Shown piece by piece: positions 47,927 to 56,426 of a stretch of DNA of 64,000 nt. The position numbers and the translations under genes were made by a program. The stretch lies in NCBI RefSeq assembly GCF_030816155.1, contig NZ_JAUSXR010000001.1, forward strand, positions 868,001-932,000, written 5' to 3'. Origin of the DNA: Arthrobacter woluwensis. Lineage in GTDB: Bacteria > Actinomycetota > Actinomycetes > Actinomycetales > Micrococcaceae. The notes beneath the pieces were generated by a model that saw nothing but the letters and a program-made list of their open reading frames with translations, made no database searches and was not told the origin of the DNA. How positions within the stretch are numbered: the first letter of the stretch is position 1; each line of letters begins with the position of its first letter.

Positions 47927-48856
47927 ATGGCACTGGGATTCGCGGACGCAGGGGTACTCGCCTTCGACGTGGGCGGCACGGACATGAAGTCCGGGGTCGT
48001 CAACGCCGCGGGCTCGGTGCTCGCCCTGCGACGGCACAAGACGCCGCTGGACCCGGACCGTCCGGGGGAGGCGATCCTGGAACGGATCGCCGAACTCTTC
48101 GCCGAGTACAGCCGCCAGTACCCGGTCGGGACGTTCGAGGCGGTCGGCATCACGGTGCCCGGACTCGTGGACGAGGCCCACGGGATCGGCATCTACTCGG
48201 CCAATCTGGGCTGGCGGAACTTCCCGTTCCGTGAGCGCGCGGAGGAGATGCTCGGCATGCCGGTCGCCTTCGGCCACGATGTCTCCAGCGCGGGTGCGGC
48301 CGAGATGGAACTGGGCGCCGCCCGCGAATTCCAGGACGCCATGGTCATGGTGGTCGGGACCGGGATCGCCGCCGCGATCTTCACGGGTGGCCGTGCCGTC
48401 TCGGCCGGCGGCTTCGCGGGAGAGATCGGGCACTCCATGGTGCCGGATCCCGAGGGCCAGGGCAGCGTCATCCTGGAATCCGTCGGCAGCGCCGGGGCCA
48501 TCGCCAAGCGCTACGTCCGCCTCACCGGCACCCCGGTGGACGGGGCCCGCGAAGTCCTGGAACGGGCGCTCACGGGTGAACCTGAAGCCCTCAAGATCTG
48601 GAATGAGGCCGTGGAGGCGCTCGCGTTCAGCATCTGCCAATGCGTTTCGATCCTGGGGACGGAGGCCGTCGTGATCGGCGGCGGGCTCTCCGCTGCCGGG
48701 GAGGCCCTGCTGGATCCGCTGCGCCACGCCGTGGATCACGCGCTCGACTTCCAGCGCCGCCCGGTCATCCGCGCCGCGTCCCTCGGTCAGGACGCCGGGA
48801 TGCTCGGCTCGGCGCTGAAAGCACGCGCCCGGCTCCTGGAGGTGCGGCTGCCGTGA
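47927..48856 (+). CDS. ROK family sugar kinase
   Basis: A 309-residue kinase of the ROK family. The ATP-binding start is GVLAFDVGGTDMKSGVV, and the catalytic GHDVSSAGAAEMELG carries the general-base aspartate (about residue 118). GTGIAAAIFTGG and GFAGEIGHSMV follow. The usual ROK zinc cluster (CxCGxxGC) is absent, and the region reads GHSMVPDPEGQG instead. In this operon it probably phosphorylates N-acetylgalactosamine or galactosamine. The ATG at 47927 follows GGAAG. Its stop overlaps the next start by 4 bases. Confidence 0.83.
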   Translation: MALGFADAGVLAFDVGGTDMKSGVVNAAGSVLALRRHKTPLDPDRPGEAILERIAELFAEYSRQYPVGTFEAVGITVPGLVDEAHGIGIYSANLGWRNFPFRERAEEMLGMPVAFGHDVSSAGAAEMELGAAREFQDAMVMVVGTGIAAAIFTGGRAVSAGGFAGEIGHSMVPDPEGQGSVILESVGSAGAIAKRYVRLTGTPVDGAREVLERALTGEPEALKIWNEAVEALAFSICQCVSILGTEAVVIGGGLSAAGEALLDPLRHAVDHALDFQRRPVIRAASLGQDAGMLGSALKARARLLEVRLP

Positions 48857-49839
48857 GCGACGCATCACTGACGCCGGACGCCCCGGAACCGCAGCCCTCG
48901 CCGGGCCGCGTCGTCACCGTCACCCCGAACCCGGCGCTCGACACCAGTTACTTCCTGGAACGCATCGAGCACGGGGCCAGTCACCGTGTGGCGCCTCCCT
49001 TGGCCCGTGCGGGAGGCAAGGGGCTCAACGTCTCCCGGGTCGCCCATCAGCAGGGCCGCTCGACGCTGGCCATCGCCCCGGTCGGCGGCGCCACAGGGGA
49101 GGTCTTCGCCGCGGAGCTGGAAGCCAGCGGGGTCCCGCACCGGCTGGTCCCGGTCGAGGCCGAGACCCGTCGCAGCATGGCCTTCGTCGAAGAGGCCCTC
49201 GGCGACACGACCATCTTCAACGAGAGCGGGCACGCCCTGGCCGCCGCCGACTGGCAGCGGCTCGCGGCCGTCGTCGTCGACTCTCTGCAGGACGCCGCGG
49301 TCCTGGTGGGGTCCGGCAGCCTGCCGCCCGGCGCGCCCGGCGACTTCTATCCGGCCCTGGTGACGCTCGCGCACCAGCATGGCGTCCCGGCCATCATCGA
49401 CACGTCCGGCCCCGGCATCCTGGCCGCTGCGCGTGCCGGCGCCGACGTGCTGAAGCCCAATCACCATGAACTGCTCGAGGCGTTCGATGGCGACGACCTT
49501 CCCACCGCGGCGCGGCGGCTCCTGGACCTGGGCGCCCGCACGGTGGTGGTGAGCTCCGGAAGCGAGGGCATGCGGCTCTTCTCCGCGGACCATCCCCGGC
49601 ATTGCTGGCGGGCCCGGCTCCCCGAACCCCTCCGCGGCAATCCGACCGGCGCGGGCGACGCCGCGGTCTCCGCCCTGGCGACGGCACTCGCCGAAGGCCT
49701 GGACGACCCGGAAGATCTGCTGCGGCGCGCCACCTCCTGGTCGGCGGCCGCAGTCCTGATGCCGGGGGCCGGCGAGATCTCGCCCCGGCACACCGAACTG
49801 GAACAACACCTGATCATCACCCTGGAGGAACTTGCATGA
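48853..49839 (+). CDS. PfkB family kinase (tagatose-6-P / fructose-1-P kinase type)
   Basis: A 328-residue PfkB kinase of the LacC/FruK branch. The opening VVTVTPNPALDTSYFLERIEHG is the hallmark of tagatose-6-phosphate and 1-phosphofructokinases, followed by ARAGGKGLNVSRVAHQQG. The catalytic motif is NPTGAGDAAVSALATALAEG (Asp about 275), and LKPNHHELLEAF is the middle motif. In this operon, phosphorylation of tagatose-6-phosphate to the 1,6-bisphosphate is the likely reaction. The GTG at 48853 overlaps the ROK stop and the TGA overlaps the aldolase start. Confidence 0.86.
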   Translation: MSDASLTPDAPEPQPSPGRVVTVTPNPALDTSYFLERIEHGASHRVAPPLARAGGKGLNVSRVAHQQGRSTLAIAPVGGATGEVFAAELEASGVPHRLVPVEAETRRSMAFVEEALGDTTIFNESGHALAAADWQRLAAVVVDSLQDAAVLVGSGSLPPGAPGDFYPALVTLAHQHGVPAIIDTSGPGILAAARAGADVLKPNHHELLEAFDGDDLPTAARRLLDLGARTVVVSSGSEGMRLFSADHPRHCWRARLPEPLRGNPTGAGDAAVSALATALAEGLDDPEDLLRRATSWSAAAVLMPGAGEISPRHTELEQHLIITLEELA

Positions 49840-50684
49840 GCCTGGTCAGCACCCGCACCATCATGGACCGCGCCACAGGGCGGGGGAGCGGTCAGGGCGC
49901 GTTCAACGTCATCCACCTGGAGACCGTCGAAGGGCTCATCGCGGGCGCCGAGCAGGCCGGTCTGCCGCTCATCCTCCAGATCTCGGAGAACTGCGCCAAG
50001 TACCACGGCGGGCTGGAGCCCATCGCCCTCGCGACCCTGTCCGCAGCCCGCGCCGCCGGCGTCGACCTCGCCGTGCACCTGGACCACGCCGAGAGCGAGG
50101 ACCTGGCGCGGCAGGCGGTCGACCTCGGCTTCGGCTCCATCATGTACGACGGCGCCCACCTCGACTATGAGGAGAACGTCGCCTCGACCGCTCGCGTGCG
50201 GGAGTACGCGCACGCCGCGGGCGTCTACGTCGAGGCGGAGCTCGGCAAGGTCGGAGGGAAGGACGGGGCACACGCGCCCGGCGTGCTGACCGACCCGCAG
50301 GAGGCCCGGGACTTCGTCGCGGCCACCGGCGTCGACGCCCTTGCCGTGGCGGTCGGCTCCTCGCACGCGATGACCAGCCGCGACGCCCAGCTGAACCTCG
50401 AACGCATCGCCGCCCTGCACGCCGCGCTGGACGTCCCCCTCGTGCTGCACGGCTCCTCCGGCGTCTCCGATGCGAACATCCAGGCGGCGATCCGTGCGGG
50501 CATGACGAAGATCAACGTCTCGACACACCTTAACGGTTTCTTCACACGGGCTGTGCGCGAGTACCTTGAAGCTCATCCGGATATTGTGGATTCCCGGAAA
50601 TACCTGGGGGCGGGGCGGGCTGCACTGATTCCAGAAGTGGCCCGGCTTCTGACTCTTTTCGACACTGCGGAGCGTGCTTCATGA
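49836..50684 (+). CDS. Class II aldolase, tagatose/fructose-bisphosphate type
   Basis: A 282-residue zinc-dependent aldolase of the KbaY/GatY/FBA group. Zinc-binding residues: the histidine pair around AVHLDHAESEDLARQAVDLG (about 83), GSIMYDGAHLDYEENV, the glutamate in VYVEAELGKVGGKDG, and the later LVLHGSSGVSDANI and GMTKINVSTHLNGFF. It splits a ketose-1,6-bisphosphate into dihydroxyacetone phosphate and glyceraldehyde-3-phosphate. Tagatose-1,6-bisphosphate is the expected substrate from the neighbours. The ATG overlaps the pfkB stop by 4 bases. Confidence 0.88.
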   Translation: MSLVSTRTIMDRATGRGSGQGAFNVIHLETVEGLIAGAEQAGLPLILQISENCAKYHGGLEPIALATLSAARAAGVDLAVHLDHAESEDLARQAVDLGFGSIMYDGAHLDYEENVASTARVREYAHAAGVYVEAELGKVGGKDGAHAPGVLTDPQEARDFVAATGVDALAVAVGSSHAMTSRDAQLNLERIAALHAALDVPLVLHGSSGVSDANIQAAIRAGMTKINVSTHLNGFFTRAVREYLEAHPDIVDSRKYLGAGRAALIPEVARLLTLFDTAERAS

Positions 50685-51526
50685 ACCGGACCGACCGATT
50701 GACGGCCATTCTCGACCTCCTGGCCGAGCGTGGCCAGATCGAGGTGGAGGACATCGTCACCCAGCTGGGCGTCTCTCCCGCCACGGCACGCCGTGACCTG
50801 GACTCGCTGGCCAAGCAGCGGCTGCTGAGCCGTACCCGCGGCGGCGCCACGACGGGCTCCGTCTCTTACGACCTTCCCGGCCGCTACAACCGCGACGACA
50901 ACGCCGAGGCGAAGCAGCAGATCGCCCTTGCCGCGTCCTCCCTCGTGGAGCCGTACATGGTGGTGGGCCTGGGCGGCGGCACCACGAGCACCGCCTTGGC
51001 GCAGGTCCTCGCCACCCGGGATGACCTCAACGCCCCGTCCAACCGGCCCACGCTGACCGTGGTCACCAACGCCATCAACATCGCCTCGCAGCTGGCCGTG
51101 CGCCCGAACATCAAGATCATGGTCACCGGCGGCATTCTGAACCCGCGCTCCTACGAACTCGTGGGACCGTTCACGGACACCATCATGCAGAAGGTGGCGC
51201 TGGACATCGCGTTCATCGGCGTCAACGGAGTGGACCCGGTCCTCGGCCCCACCATCAACGACGAGGGCGAAGCCCAGGTGAACTCTCTCATGGCCAAGCG
51301 GGCCCTGGAGGGCTACATCCTGGCCGACTCCTCGAAGATCGGGAAGCGGGCCTTCGCCACGATGCACGGCTTCCAGATGCGCAATCTCATCACGGATGAG
51401 GGCATCTCCGCCAAGGATCTCAAGGCATTCCAGGACCGCGGCACCAAGGTGCTGGTGGCCCGGGACGGCGTGGCGGATCACCGGCACGCGTCATCGGTTC
51501 CGAGCGAGGAGGAGACGGCGCACTAG
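50681..51526 (+). CDS. DeoR family regulator (AgaR-like)
   Basis: A 281-residue DeoR-type repressor. The N-terminal winged HTH is MNRTDRLTAILDLLAERGQIEVEDIVTQLGVSPATARRDLDSL. The C-terminal sugar-phosphate sensor domain has VGLGGGTTSTALAQVL, MVTGGILNPRSYELVG and the DSSKIGKRAFATM motif (about 225). It is the last gene of the operon (4-base overlap with the aldolase gene), so it most likely represses this operon and perhaps the divergent GH101 gene, with a phosphorylated amino sugar as inducer. Confidence 0.9.
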   Translation: MNRTDRLTAILDLLAERGQIEVEDIVTQLGVSPATARRDLDSLAKQRLLSRTRGGATTGSVSYDLPGRYNRDDNAEAKQQIALAASSLVEPYMVVGLGGGTTSTALAQVLATRDDLNAPSNRPTLTVVTNAINIASQLAVRPNIKIMVTGGILNPRSYELVGPFTDTIMQKVALDIAFIGVNGVDPVLGPTINDEGEAQVNSLMAKRALEGYILADSSKIGKRAFATMHGFQMRNLITDEGISAKDLKAFQDRGTKVLVARDGVADHRHASSVPSEEETAH

Positions 51527-51592
51527 GGCCGGGCGGCCAGGGCCGGTCCGCCTTCACGGCGGGGCCGGGCCACGTCCCAGAGGTGGTCCGTC

Positions 51593-52273
51593 TCAGAAGT
51601 GCAGCGGCGGCGCGTCCAGGACGGTCGCCGTCTCGCGGCATTGCGTCCACTGGCTGAACGGCGCGTCCAGCCGGTACTTGCCGTGCTCCTCGCGGATGAG
51701 GGTGCGGATCTCGGCGTTCCCCGGGTTGTTGAGCGACTCGAAGTACTCCACGGACCAGTGGAACCAGCGCATGCAGAACAGGCGCATCGTGAGGCCGTGC
51801 GTGACCAGGAGCGCGTTGGGGGCGTAGCTCGGCTTGGACCAGTGGCGGTACAGGGTCTCCATGAAGCTGGAGATGCGGTCGTAGACGTCCGACCCTGATT
51901 CACCCTCACGGAACCGGTAGAAGAAGTGGCCGTAGGCGTTCCGGAGCTCCTTCTGGTCCGCGATGTCCCCGGCGATCTGGAAGTTCGCCCAGTCCTGCTC
52001 CCGGAGACGTGGTTCCTCGATGACGCGCTCGGTCAGATCGCCCAGTCCCAGGGCGTCCAGGGTCTGATAGGCCCTCAGGTACGGCGAGACGTAGACGCAG
52101 ACCTGCTGGCCGTCCAGTTGCCGGCGGATCTTCTCGCCCGCCTGACGGGCCTGTTCCACTCCGAGCTCGGTGAGCGGGATCCGGTAGTCCGGGACCCGGT
52201 TGTAGATCCCGGTGTCCACGTTGGCCGCCGACTGCCCGTGCCGGATCATGATGATTTGCTGCGGCGCACTCAT
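51593..52273 (-). CDS. Histidine phosphatase family protein
   Basis: A 226-residue phosphoglycerate-mutase-like phosphatase. The phospho-accepting histidine lies in IIMIRHGQSAANVD (His 12), and the second catalytic histidine is in NALLVTHGLTMRLF. The acid residue sits in LREQDWANFQIAGD. Members act on sugar phosphates, nucleotide phosphates or phosphoproteins, and the substrate cannot be told here. It is convergent with the DeoR gene, divergent from the CPBP protease gene, and has no operon partners. Confidence 0.88.
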   Translation of the reverse strand: MSAPQQIIMIRHGQSAANVDTGIYNRVPDYRIPLTELGVEQARQAGEKIRRQLDGQQVCVYVSPYLRAYQTLDALGLGDLTERVIEEPRLREQDWANFQIAGDIADQKELRNAYGHFFYRFREGESGSDVYDRISSFMETLYRHWSKPSYAPNALLVTHGLTMRLFCMRWFHWSVEYFESLNNPGNAEIRTLIREEHGKYRLDAPFSQWTQCRETATVLDAPPLHF

Positions 52274-52363
52274 AGGCCCAGCTTAGGCGCACCGCCGGGC
52301 CACGGGGCGCCGCGGGATCGGCGGAGTGTGCGCGTGTCCGTGGCGCGTCACTACAGTGGTGAC

Positions 52364-53188
52364 ATGCCGCGCCTGAAGCCGTCCCCGCCGTCGTCGTCCC
52401 TGGACTGGGAGCCTCTTGCGGACGAGCGGCGACGGCGGCGCCTCTGGTGGGAGATCGCGCTCGTGCTGGGGCTGTCGCTGGGGCAGTCCGCGGTGTACTC
52501 GGTGGTGCAGCTCGCCGACAAGCTCAGCCGCGGGCCGCTCTCCTCCGCGACGTCCACTTTGAATCCTTCCCGCAATCAGCGGGAGTTCTTCGATCTGCTG
52601 TACCAGTTGCTGGACATCGTGTTCTCGCTGGTGCCGGTGCTGCTCGCCTTCTACCTCCTCGCCACCTTCCTGCCGTGGCGCGGCGTCGCCGGGCGCAAGC
52701 CCTGGCGGGGGATGGGCTTCGACCTGGCGCATCCGGTGCGCGACGCCGGGACCGGCCTGGCGCTCGCGGTCGGCATCGGCGCGGGAACGCTGGCGCTGTA
52801 CGCGGCGGGCCGGGCGCTCGGCGTCACGACGGCGATCATCCCGGCCGCCCTGGACGCCCACTGGTGGACGGTGCCGGTCCTGGTGCTGTCGGGCATCCGG
52901 CACGGCGTGCTGGAGGAGACCCTGGTGGTCGGCTACCTGTTCCGGCGGCTCGGGCAGCTGCGCTTCTCACCGCTCTGGATCGTGCTGGCGAGCGCCCTGC
53001 TCCGGGGCAGCTATCACCTGTATCAGGGGTTCGGACCGTTCCTCGGCAATGTGGTGATGGGGCTGGTGTTCGGGTGGGTGTACCTGAAGTGGCGGCGCGT
53101 GATGCCGCTCGTGGTGGCGCATGCCCTGCTCGATGTGGGGGCGTTCGTGGGCTACGACCTGTTCGGCAAGGCGATCGGGCTGGGCTAG
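52364..53188 (+). CDS. CPBP family intramembrane metalloprotease
   Basis: A 274-residue membrane protein of the CPBP (CAAX prenyl protease/bacteriocin-processing) family. Six or more hydrophobic segments follow an Arg-rich N-terminus. The active-site motifs are complete: RHGVLEETLVVGYLFRRLG (EE...R, about 177), RGSYHLYQGFGPF with the histidine, and VVAHALLDVGAFV. It may cleave membrane peptides or act in surface-protein processing, but no bacteriocin gene is adjacent. The ATG at 52364 has weak upstream pairing. Confidence 0.87.
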   Translation: MPRLKPSPPSSSLDWEPLADERRRRRLWWEIALVLGLSLGQSAVYSVVQLADKLSRGPLSSATSTLNPSRNQREFFDLLYQLLDIVFSLVPVLLAFYLLATFLPWRGVAGRKPWRGMGFDLAHPVRDAGTGLALAVGIGAGTLALYAAGRALGVTTAIIPAALDAHWWTVPVLVLSGIRHGVLEETLVVGYLFRRLGQLRFSPLWIVLASALLRGSYHLYQGFGPFLGNVVMGLVFGWVYLKWRRVMPLVVAHALLDVGAFVGYDLFGKAIGLG

Positions 53189-53225
53189 GCGTGGGCGCTC
53201 GGCCCGGGCACGGGTGCCCGTGCCG

Positions 53226-54836
53226 TCAGCGGGCGCCGAGCAGTTCTTTGCTGAGCGCCGTGGCCAGGTCGTCGAAGCCGTTCAATCGCTCCCGGGCCGC
53301 CGGTGACACCTTGCCGGTGCCCTGGCCGCGGTCCGGCAGGGCCGACATCTCGACCAGCAGCAGGCCCGGCGCCTCGGCCGTGGTGTCCGCGATCAGGGCG
53401 GTCCTCCGGGTGTCCGGCGCGCCGCGGAGCACCTCCCCGGAGCTGGTCTTGGCCGCATGCCCGGCGAAGTCGGTGTCGCGGGCGGTGCGGGTCTGCGTGA
53501 GGAGCAGCCTGCTGTTCAGCGGCAGATCCGCCACGGCGCCGATGCGCACCACCACACTGTGGCTCGGCTCGACGAATTCGCACAGCACCGGGAGGACACC
53601 GGGGTTGAGTACTCCGTCGCCCGGAGGGACGGCCGTGACCGCCTCCAGCGCCGACCCCGCGATCCTCCGGACCGTCGGGGCCGCGGCCGTGCACAGGGTG
53701 TCGGCATCCGCTGCGCCGTACGCGACGGTCTGCCGCGGGTCCGAGGACGCGGCGGCACCCGTGGCGGGTGCGCACTTCCGGAGGTCCTGGTCCACGACGT
53801 GGGAGCACGCTCCGGGCGCCGCGAGGTCCGGCTCCGTCGCCGAGTACACGAGGGGCGTCTTCGCGAGGGTCTGCGGCGCGGCCTTGGCGAGGACGGGGAT
53901 GAGCTTCTGCGCGAGCGCGGAGGCGTCGGCGCACGTCGCCGCCTCGGCCTGTGCCTGGATGACACGGTCGCGCACGGGCGTCTGGTTCGGCCAGGCGTCC
54001 CAGAGGAGCGTGCAGCCGGCTCCGGAATCCTTCCAGAACAGGACATCGGTCCCCGCGATCGGCCGCACCTCGCTGTCCTGCCAGCCGCCCCCGGTGCGCA
54101 GTTTTGCCAGAGGCTGCCGGTAGGCCAGCGTGAGGGCCTGCCGGGTGTAGACGGGCGCGCCGCCCGAGGCCGCCGCGTCCCGCCAGACACCGCATTCGGC
54201 GAGGCTGCTGGTGAAGGACTTGCGGGGCGCCAGGGCCTGCCCGGTGGGGAGGGGCCCGAGTGCCGAGGACAGGACATCGCACACGGAGACGCCGGGCCGG
54301 GGGTCCTTCCGCGCGAACGACGCCGGATCATCCCGCAGGCGCGGAGCGACGGCCTTGGCGTACGCCTCGGGCTGCGTGCAGTCGTAGGCGCCCACCGCAT
54401 CCTGGGCGAGGGTGATGGCGTGGTCGAAGTCGACCGGCAGGCTGATCGTGCACCGGCCGGTCGCCTTGGTGGAGCGGTAGGCCACCACACCGCCGAGATC
54501 GAGCCGCTCCTGCCAGTGCCGCTGGGAGGCGGTGCTGTCCGCGTAGCTCACGGCCTGCACACCCTCATCCTGGACCCGGCAGTCGAACGGCGTGGTGCTG
54601 ACGAGCTCGGGTTTCCGCCCGAGGACCGCGGTGGTGCGGGGCTCGAGCAGCGCGCACGGATCGACGGCCGCCAGCTGCCGCCGGACGGCGGCCTGGTCGC
54701 GGTCCGGGTTGCCTGCTGGGACGACCCGCTGCGTCGGCGACGGCGCCGGCGGGGCGGGCCGGCCGCCGTCGGGGGTGCAGGACGTGACCAGCAGGGTCAG
54801 CAGTGCGAGTGCGGCTGCGAGTGATGTTCTCTTCAT
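53226..54836 (-). CDS. Lipoprotein with three DUF3558-like segments
   Basis: A 536-residue exported lipoprotein: signal MKRTSLAAALALLTLLVTSC (Cys 20), then a Pro-rich linker. The mature part looks like repeated modules, each starting with a short Cys-containing helix: VDPCALLEPRTTAVLG (about 58), VSVCDVLSSALGPLP (about 180) and ADTLCTAAAPTVRRIAG (about 370). The Cys pairs and surrounding pattern resemble DUF3558-type actinobacterial lipoproteins, normally a single domain. Internal triplication is my reading and needs alignment. Function is unknown. GAGGGAGG precedes the ATG. Confidence 0.7.
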   Translation of the reverse strand: MKRTSLAAALALLTLLVTSCTPDGGRPAPPAPSPTQRVVPAGNPDRDQAAVRRQLAAVDPCALLEPRTTAVLGRKPELVSTTPFDCRVQDEGVQAVSYADSTASQRHWQERLDLGGVVAYRSTKATGRCTISLPVDFDHAITLAQDAVGAYDCTQPEAYAKAVAPRLRDDPASFARKDPRPGVSVCDVLSSALGPLPTGQALAPRKSFTSSLAECGVWRDAAASGGAPVYTRQALTLAYRQPLAKLRTGGGWQDSEVRPIAGTDVLFWKDSGAGCTLLWDAWPNQTPVRDRVIQAQAEAATCADASALAQKLIPVLAKAAPQTLAKTPLVYSATEPDLAAPGACSHVVDQDLRKCAPATGAAASSDPRQTVAYGAADADTLCTAAAPTVRRIAGSALEAVTAVPPGDGVLNPGVLPVLCEFVEPSHSVVVRIGAVADLPLNSRLLLTQTRTARDTDFAGHAAKTSSGEVLRGAPDTRRTALIADTTAEAPGLLLVEMSALPDRGQGTGKVSPAARERLNGFDDLATALSKELLGAR

Positions 54837-55021
54837 GGGCCCTCCCTCTGGGCTCTGACACCGCGCCCGCGCCGGCGAGCGTGGCCTGATCAGCGAGCGG
54901 CTCCGCGGACCTCTGGGCGGCCGTGGCCTCGTCGGTGCGTGGCGCCGTCGCTGGTGGACTCATCGTACTGAACACGGGCCGCTCCGAAAGAGGAGGTGGC
55001 GCCGGGGAAGCGGGGTACGAC

Positions 55022-55061
55022 GAAGGCCGCCGCTCCGCGCGATGCGGAACAGGCGGCCTTC
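55022..55061 (-). terminator. Nested hairpin after the VOC gene
   Basis: Outer arms GAAGGCCGCC/GGCGGCCTTC and inner TCCGC/GCGGA, 23 bases after the stop of the minus-strand VOC gene. Confidence 0.7.
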
Positions 55062-55083
55062 AGGCGGCGTGGGCGGGTGAGCC

Positions 55084-55722
55084 TCAGAGGGTCACGGAGC
55101 CGTTCGCCGTTTCGAAGGTCACGGACATGATGCCGGGGGTGCCGTGCGGAGCGATCCACTCCACGGCGACGTCCTCCAGCGGGTTCTCCACTTCCTCGCC
55201 GAGCCACTCGGTCACGCGTTCCGCGGAACCGGCGATGGTGAGGCTGGAGACCCTGACGTCGCTCGGGTACACGAGCGACGGGTGGAGGGTGGAGTCACCC
55301 TCCCACTTGAGCATGTACGGCACCTGCGGGTCCGCGATGAGACCCAGGATGCCGATCTGCTTCCAGATGAGCTCGCGGCCGTCGGGGAACTTGCGGTTCC
55401 CGGGGACGGCCTCGCGGCCCAGACGTGATTCGAAGGGGGCCAGGTCGTCCACGGCGACGCACCAGCCCATCCACCCACCGCCCATCGCGGAGCGGGCCCG
55501 CACGGCCTGGCCGAACGGTGCCTTGTCCGAAGCGGGGTGGTCCAGGACTTCCACGACCTCAAGATACTTGTGGTCGGCCAAGGGGAAGATCATGTTGCGG
55601 GTGCCGAAACGGGGGTGTACCCCACCGCGCACCGCGTGCAGTCCAAGAGCGGCAGAAATGCGCTCCGCCGTGGCCTCCAGGCCATCGCGTTCACAAGCGT
55701 AAGAAACGTGATCCATGCGCAT
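55084..55722 (-). CDS. VOC (glyoxalase-like) family protein
   Basis: A 212-residue protein of the vicinal-oxygen-chelate superfamily. The opening MDHVSYACERDGLEATAERISAALGL and the following HPRFGTRNMIFPLADHKYLEVVEVL fit the glyoxalase-like domain 3 (PF13468) class. The metal-ligand pattern (His 5, Glu 67 or so) is partly visible. The enzymatic role is unknown. The ATG at 55722 has AAGGAT 8 bases upstream, and a second ATG lies six bases inside. A CTTAGG/CCTAAG palindrome sits just upstream. Confidence 0.82.
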   Translation of the reverse strand: MRMDHVSYACERDGLEATAERISAALGLHAVRGGVHPRFGTRNMIFPLADHKYLEVVEVLDHPASDKAPFGQAVRARSAMGGGWMGWCVAVDDLAPFESRLGREAVPGNRKFPDGRELIWKQIGILGLIADPQVPYMLKWEGDSTLHPSLVYPSDVRVSSLTIAGSAERVTEWLGEEVENPLEDVAVEWIAPHGTPGIMSVTFETANGSVTL

Positions 55723-55757
55723 GGCATCATCCTTGCACTTTGTGACTAGGCACTCAG

Positions 55758-55773
55758 CTTAGGGTTACCTAAG
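55758..55773. promoter_or_regulatory. CTTAGG-gtta-CCTAAG palindrome
   Basis: Perfect 6-bp inverted repeat, 36-51 bases before the VOC start, where a -35 would be expected. The TTAGG/CCTAA halves recall DtxR/IdeR iron boxes, but the site is shorter than the 19-bp consensus. Confidence 0.4.
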
Positions 55774-55819
55774 TCACGCGACGGCGGCGGATTCCCGGCA
55801 GCCCGGGCGGAATTCCCCG

Positions 55820-55849
55820 GTTCCGGGCCTGGGTGTCCAGGCCCGGAAC
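55820..55849. terminator. Hairpin, 13-bp perfect stem
   Basis: GTTCCGGGCCTGG-gtgt-CCAGGCCCGGAAC, about 120 bases after the minus-strand secreted-protein gene and before the VOC promoter. It is likely a terminator for the upstream minus-strand gene. Confidence 0.65.
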
Positions 55850-55967
55850 GCGCGGTCAGGGTGTGCTGGAGCGGCTGGGCCGGCGGCAGAGGTCCCTGGC
55901 TGGGGATGCCTTGCGGAGCAGTTGCGGGGCTTGCTCGGTTGCAGCCCCTGCTCAGTTGGAGACCTGG

Positions 55968-56426
55968 TCAGTTGCAGACTCTGACGTGGCGGTAGCCGAG
56001 CACCTTGTCCCCGGCCCTGTTGTACACATTGGCCGCGATGCCGACGCACTTGCCCCTCATGTTGGTCAGCTGAACCCCGCCGGCGTAGTACTCGTAGATC
56101 CCGTGGTCGTGGGAGTACACCGAGCTCGTGGCGATGTTGAGCTGGAGGTTGGTGGCGCCGGCCTTGTTGTCGTAGAGCATGGCGCAGGCGGTGCCGCCGT
56201 TGTTGGTGGAGTACCAGTACTGAATGGTGGCGGTGGTGCCGGCCACCGCATAGGTGTTCTTCTTGATCCCGGAGCATTGCTTCACCACCTGGCCGTGCTG
56301 TTCCAGAGTCCCGGCGGACGCCGGAGCGCTCGAGGCGAGCAGGCCTGCCACGGCGAGTCCGGCGGTGGCGACGGCGGCCAGGAGGCGCCGGCCGAACGGC
56401 GATGTGTGATGTGTCTGAATCCCCAT
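55968..56426 (-). CDS. Small secreted protein, spore-associated-protein-like
   Basis: A 152-residue exported protein. A signal peptide (FGRRLLAAVATAGLAVAGLLASSAPASAG, cut at about 39) precedes a compact domain with four cysteines (KQCSG, TACAML, GKCVGI, VRVCN), which could form two disulfides. The pattern YAVAGTTATIQYWYS...YEYYAGGVQL...GKCV loosely resembles the small spore-associated proteins (SapA group) of Streptomyces. Similarity is weak and the function unknown. The ATG at 56426 has GAGGAG upstream. After the stop the TCAGTTGCAG segment recurs twice in decayed form. Confidence 0.65.
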   Translation of the reverse strand: MGIQTHHTSPFGRRLLAAVATAGLAVAGLLASSAPASAGTLEQHGQVVKQCSGIKKNTYAVAGTTATIQYWYSTNNGGTACAMLYDNKAGATNLQLNIATSSVYSHDHGIYEYYAGGVQLTNMRGKCVGIAANVYNRAGDKVLGYRHVRVCN

